Below, one piece after another: positions 63,791 to 64,000 of a DNA stretch of 64,000 nucleotides. Under the pieces are notes generated by a model, which was not told the DNA's origin, ran no database searches, and saw only the letters and a list, made by a program, of their open reading frames with translations. The stretch comes from Pseudomonadota bacterium (GTDB lineage Bacteria > Pseudomonadota > Gammaproteobacteria > Acidiferrobacterales > Acidiferrobacteraceae): assembly GCA_021819125.1 (NCBI GenBank), contig JAKARW010000002.1:23377-87376 (forward strand). Reading direction: 5' to 3'. Positions within the stretch are counted from its first letter, which is position 1. Each line of letters opens with the position of its first letter. The position numbers and the translations under genes were made by a program.

Positions 63791-64000
63791 GACATTCCTC
63801 TCTATGCGCCCGGGCGTTTGCATCGATGGGGCGCCTTGCGTATCCAGTGTAATCCAAAAAAATGGGGGCGCGGGAATACTTCCTCGCGCCCCTGAAGGCT
63901 GCGGCCGGCCGGATGGTCCTTGACGCCAATCCCTGGCCCCGGCCCGCGCCCGGACCGTCCGCGGATGCGCTAGAGTCCGCCGCGTCAACGCCCCGAAGAC

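Overview
GC-rich (acidophile/sulfur-oxidiser-like) bacterial chromosome segment. (1) ~0.1-24.8 kb: a nearly complete Mo-nitrogenase locus on the minus strand: nifHDK, a 2Fe-2S ferredoxin, nifENX, DUF269, fdxB; nifB, fdxN, iscA-like, nifZ, nifS, nifT, two small ORFs and a SIR2-like gene; fixABCX, nifW, nifV; an IscU-type nifU. Divergent nifA, an A-type carrier and a 4Fe4S-LRV gene lie on the plus strand. At least five -24/-12 sigma54 promoters are readable by eye, with NifA-type UASs that mostly share an extended palindrome TGTCG-N6-CGACA. (2) ~25-30 kb: a rusticyanin-like cupredoxin and a dsrE-tusA-SQR-DUF1641 operon with its own sigma54 promoter and a divergent sigma54 activator. (3) ~30-45 kb: housekeeping genes (dinB-like, purK, purE, PAP2, SNF2/SWIM helicase, tsaC, bioD, bioA, ilvD, pyrC), with a DUF4143 ATPase lying between the helicase and a duplicated helicase 3' end. 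(4) 45-51 kb: a CbbR-divergent operon encoding an aldolase-like/Dabb fusion, a DabA-like (DUF2309) protein and DUF6671. Both the aldolase-like and DabA-like proteins appear to have lost canonical zinc ligands; this is my leading candidate for an undescribed system. (5) 51-64 kb: a SIR2 protein, an MglA-like GTPase/roadblock module with a lipoate ligase-DUF116 fusion and a PDC sensor protein. This locus is interrupted by a small defence island (hicB remnant, BsuBI/PstI-type R-M, AbiE-type TA), with the AbiE unit flanked by apparently identical ~522-bp direct repeats. Family calls come from reading translations; no searches were run.
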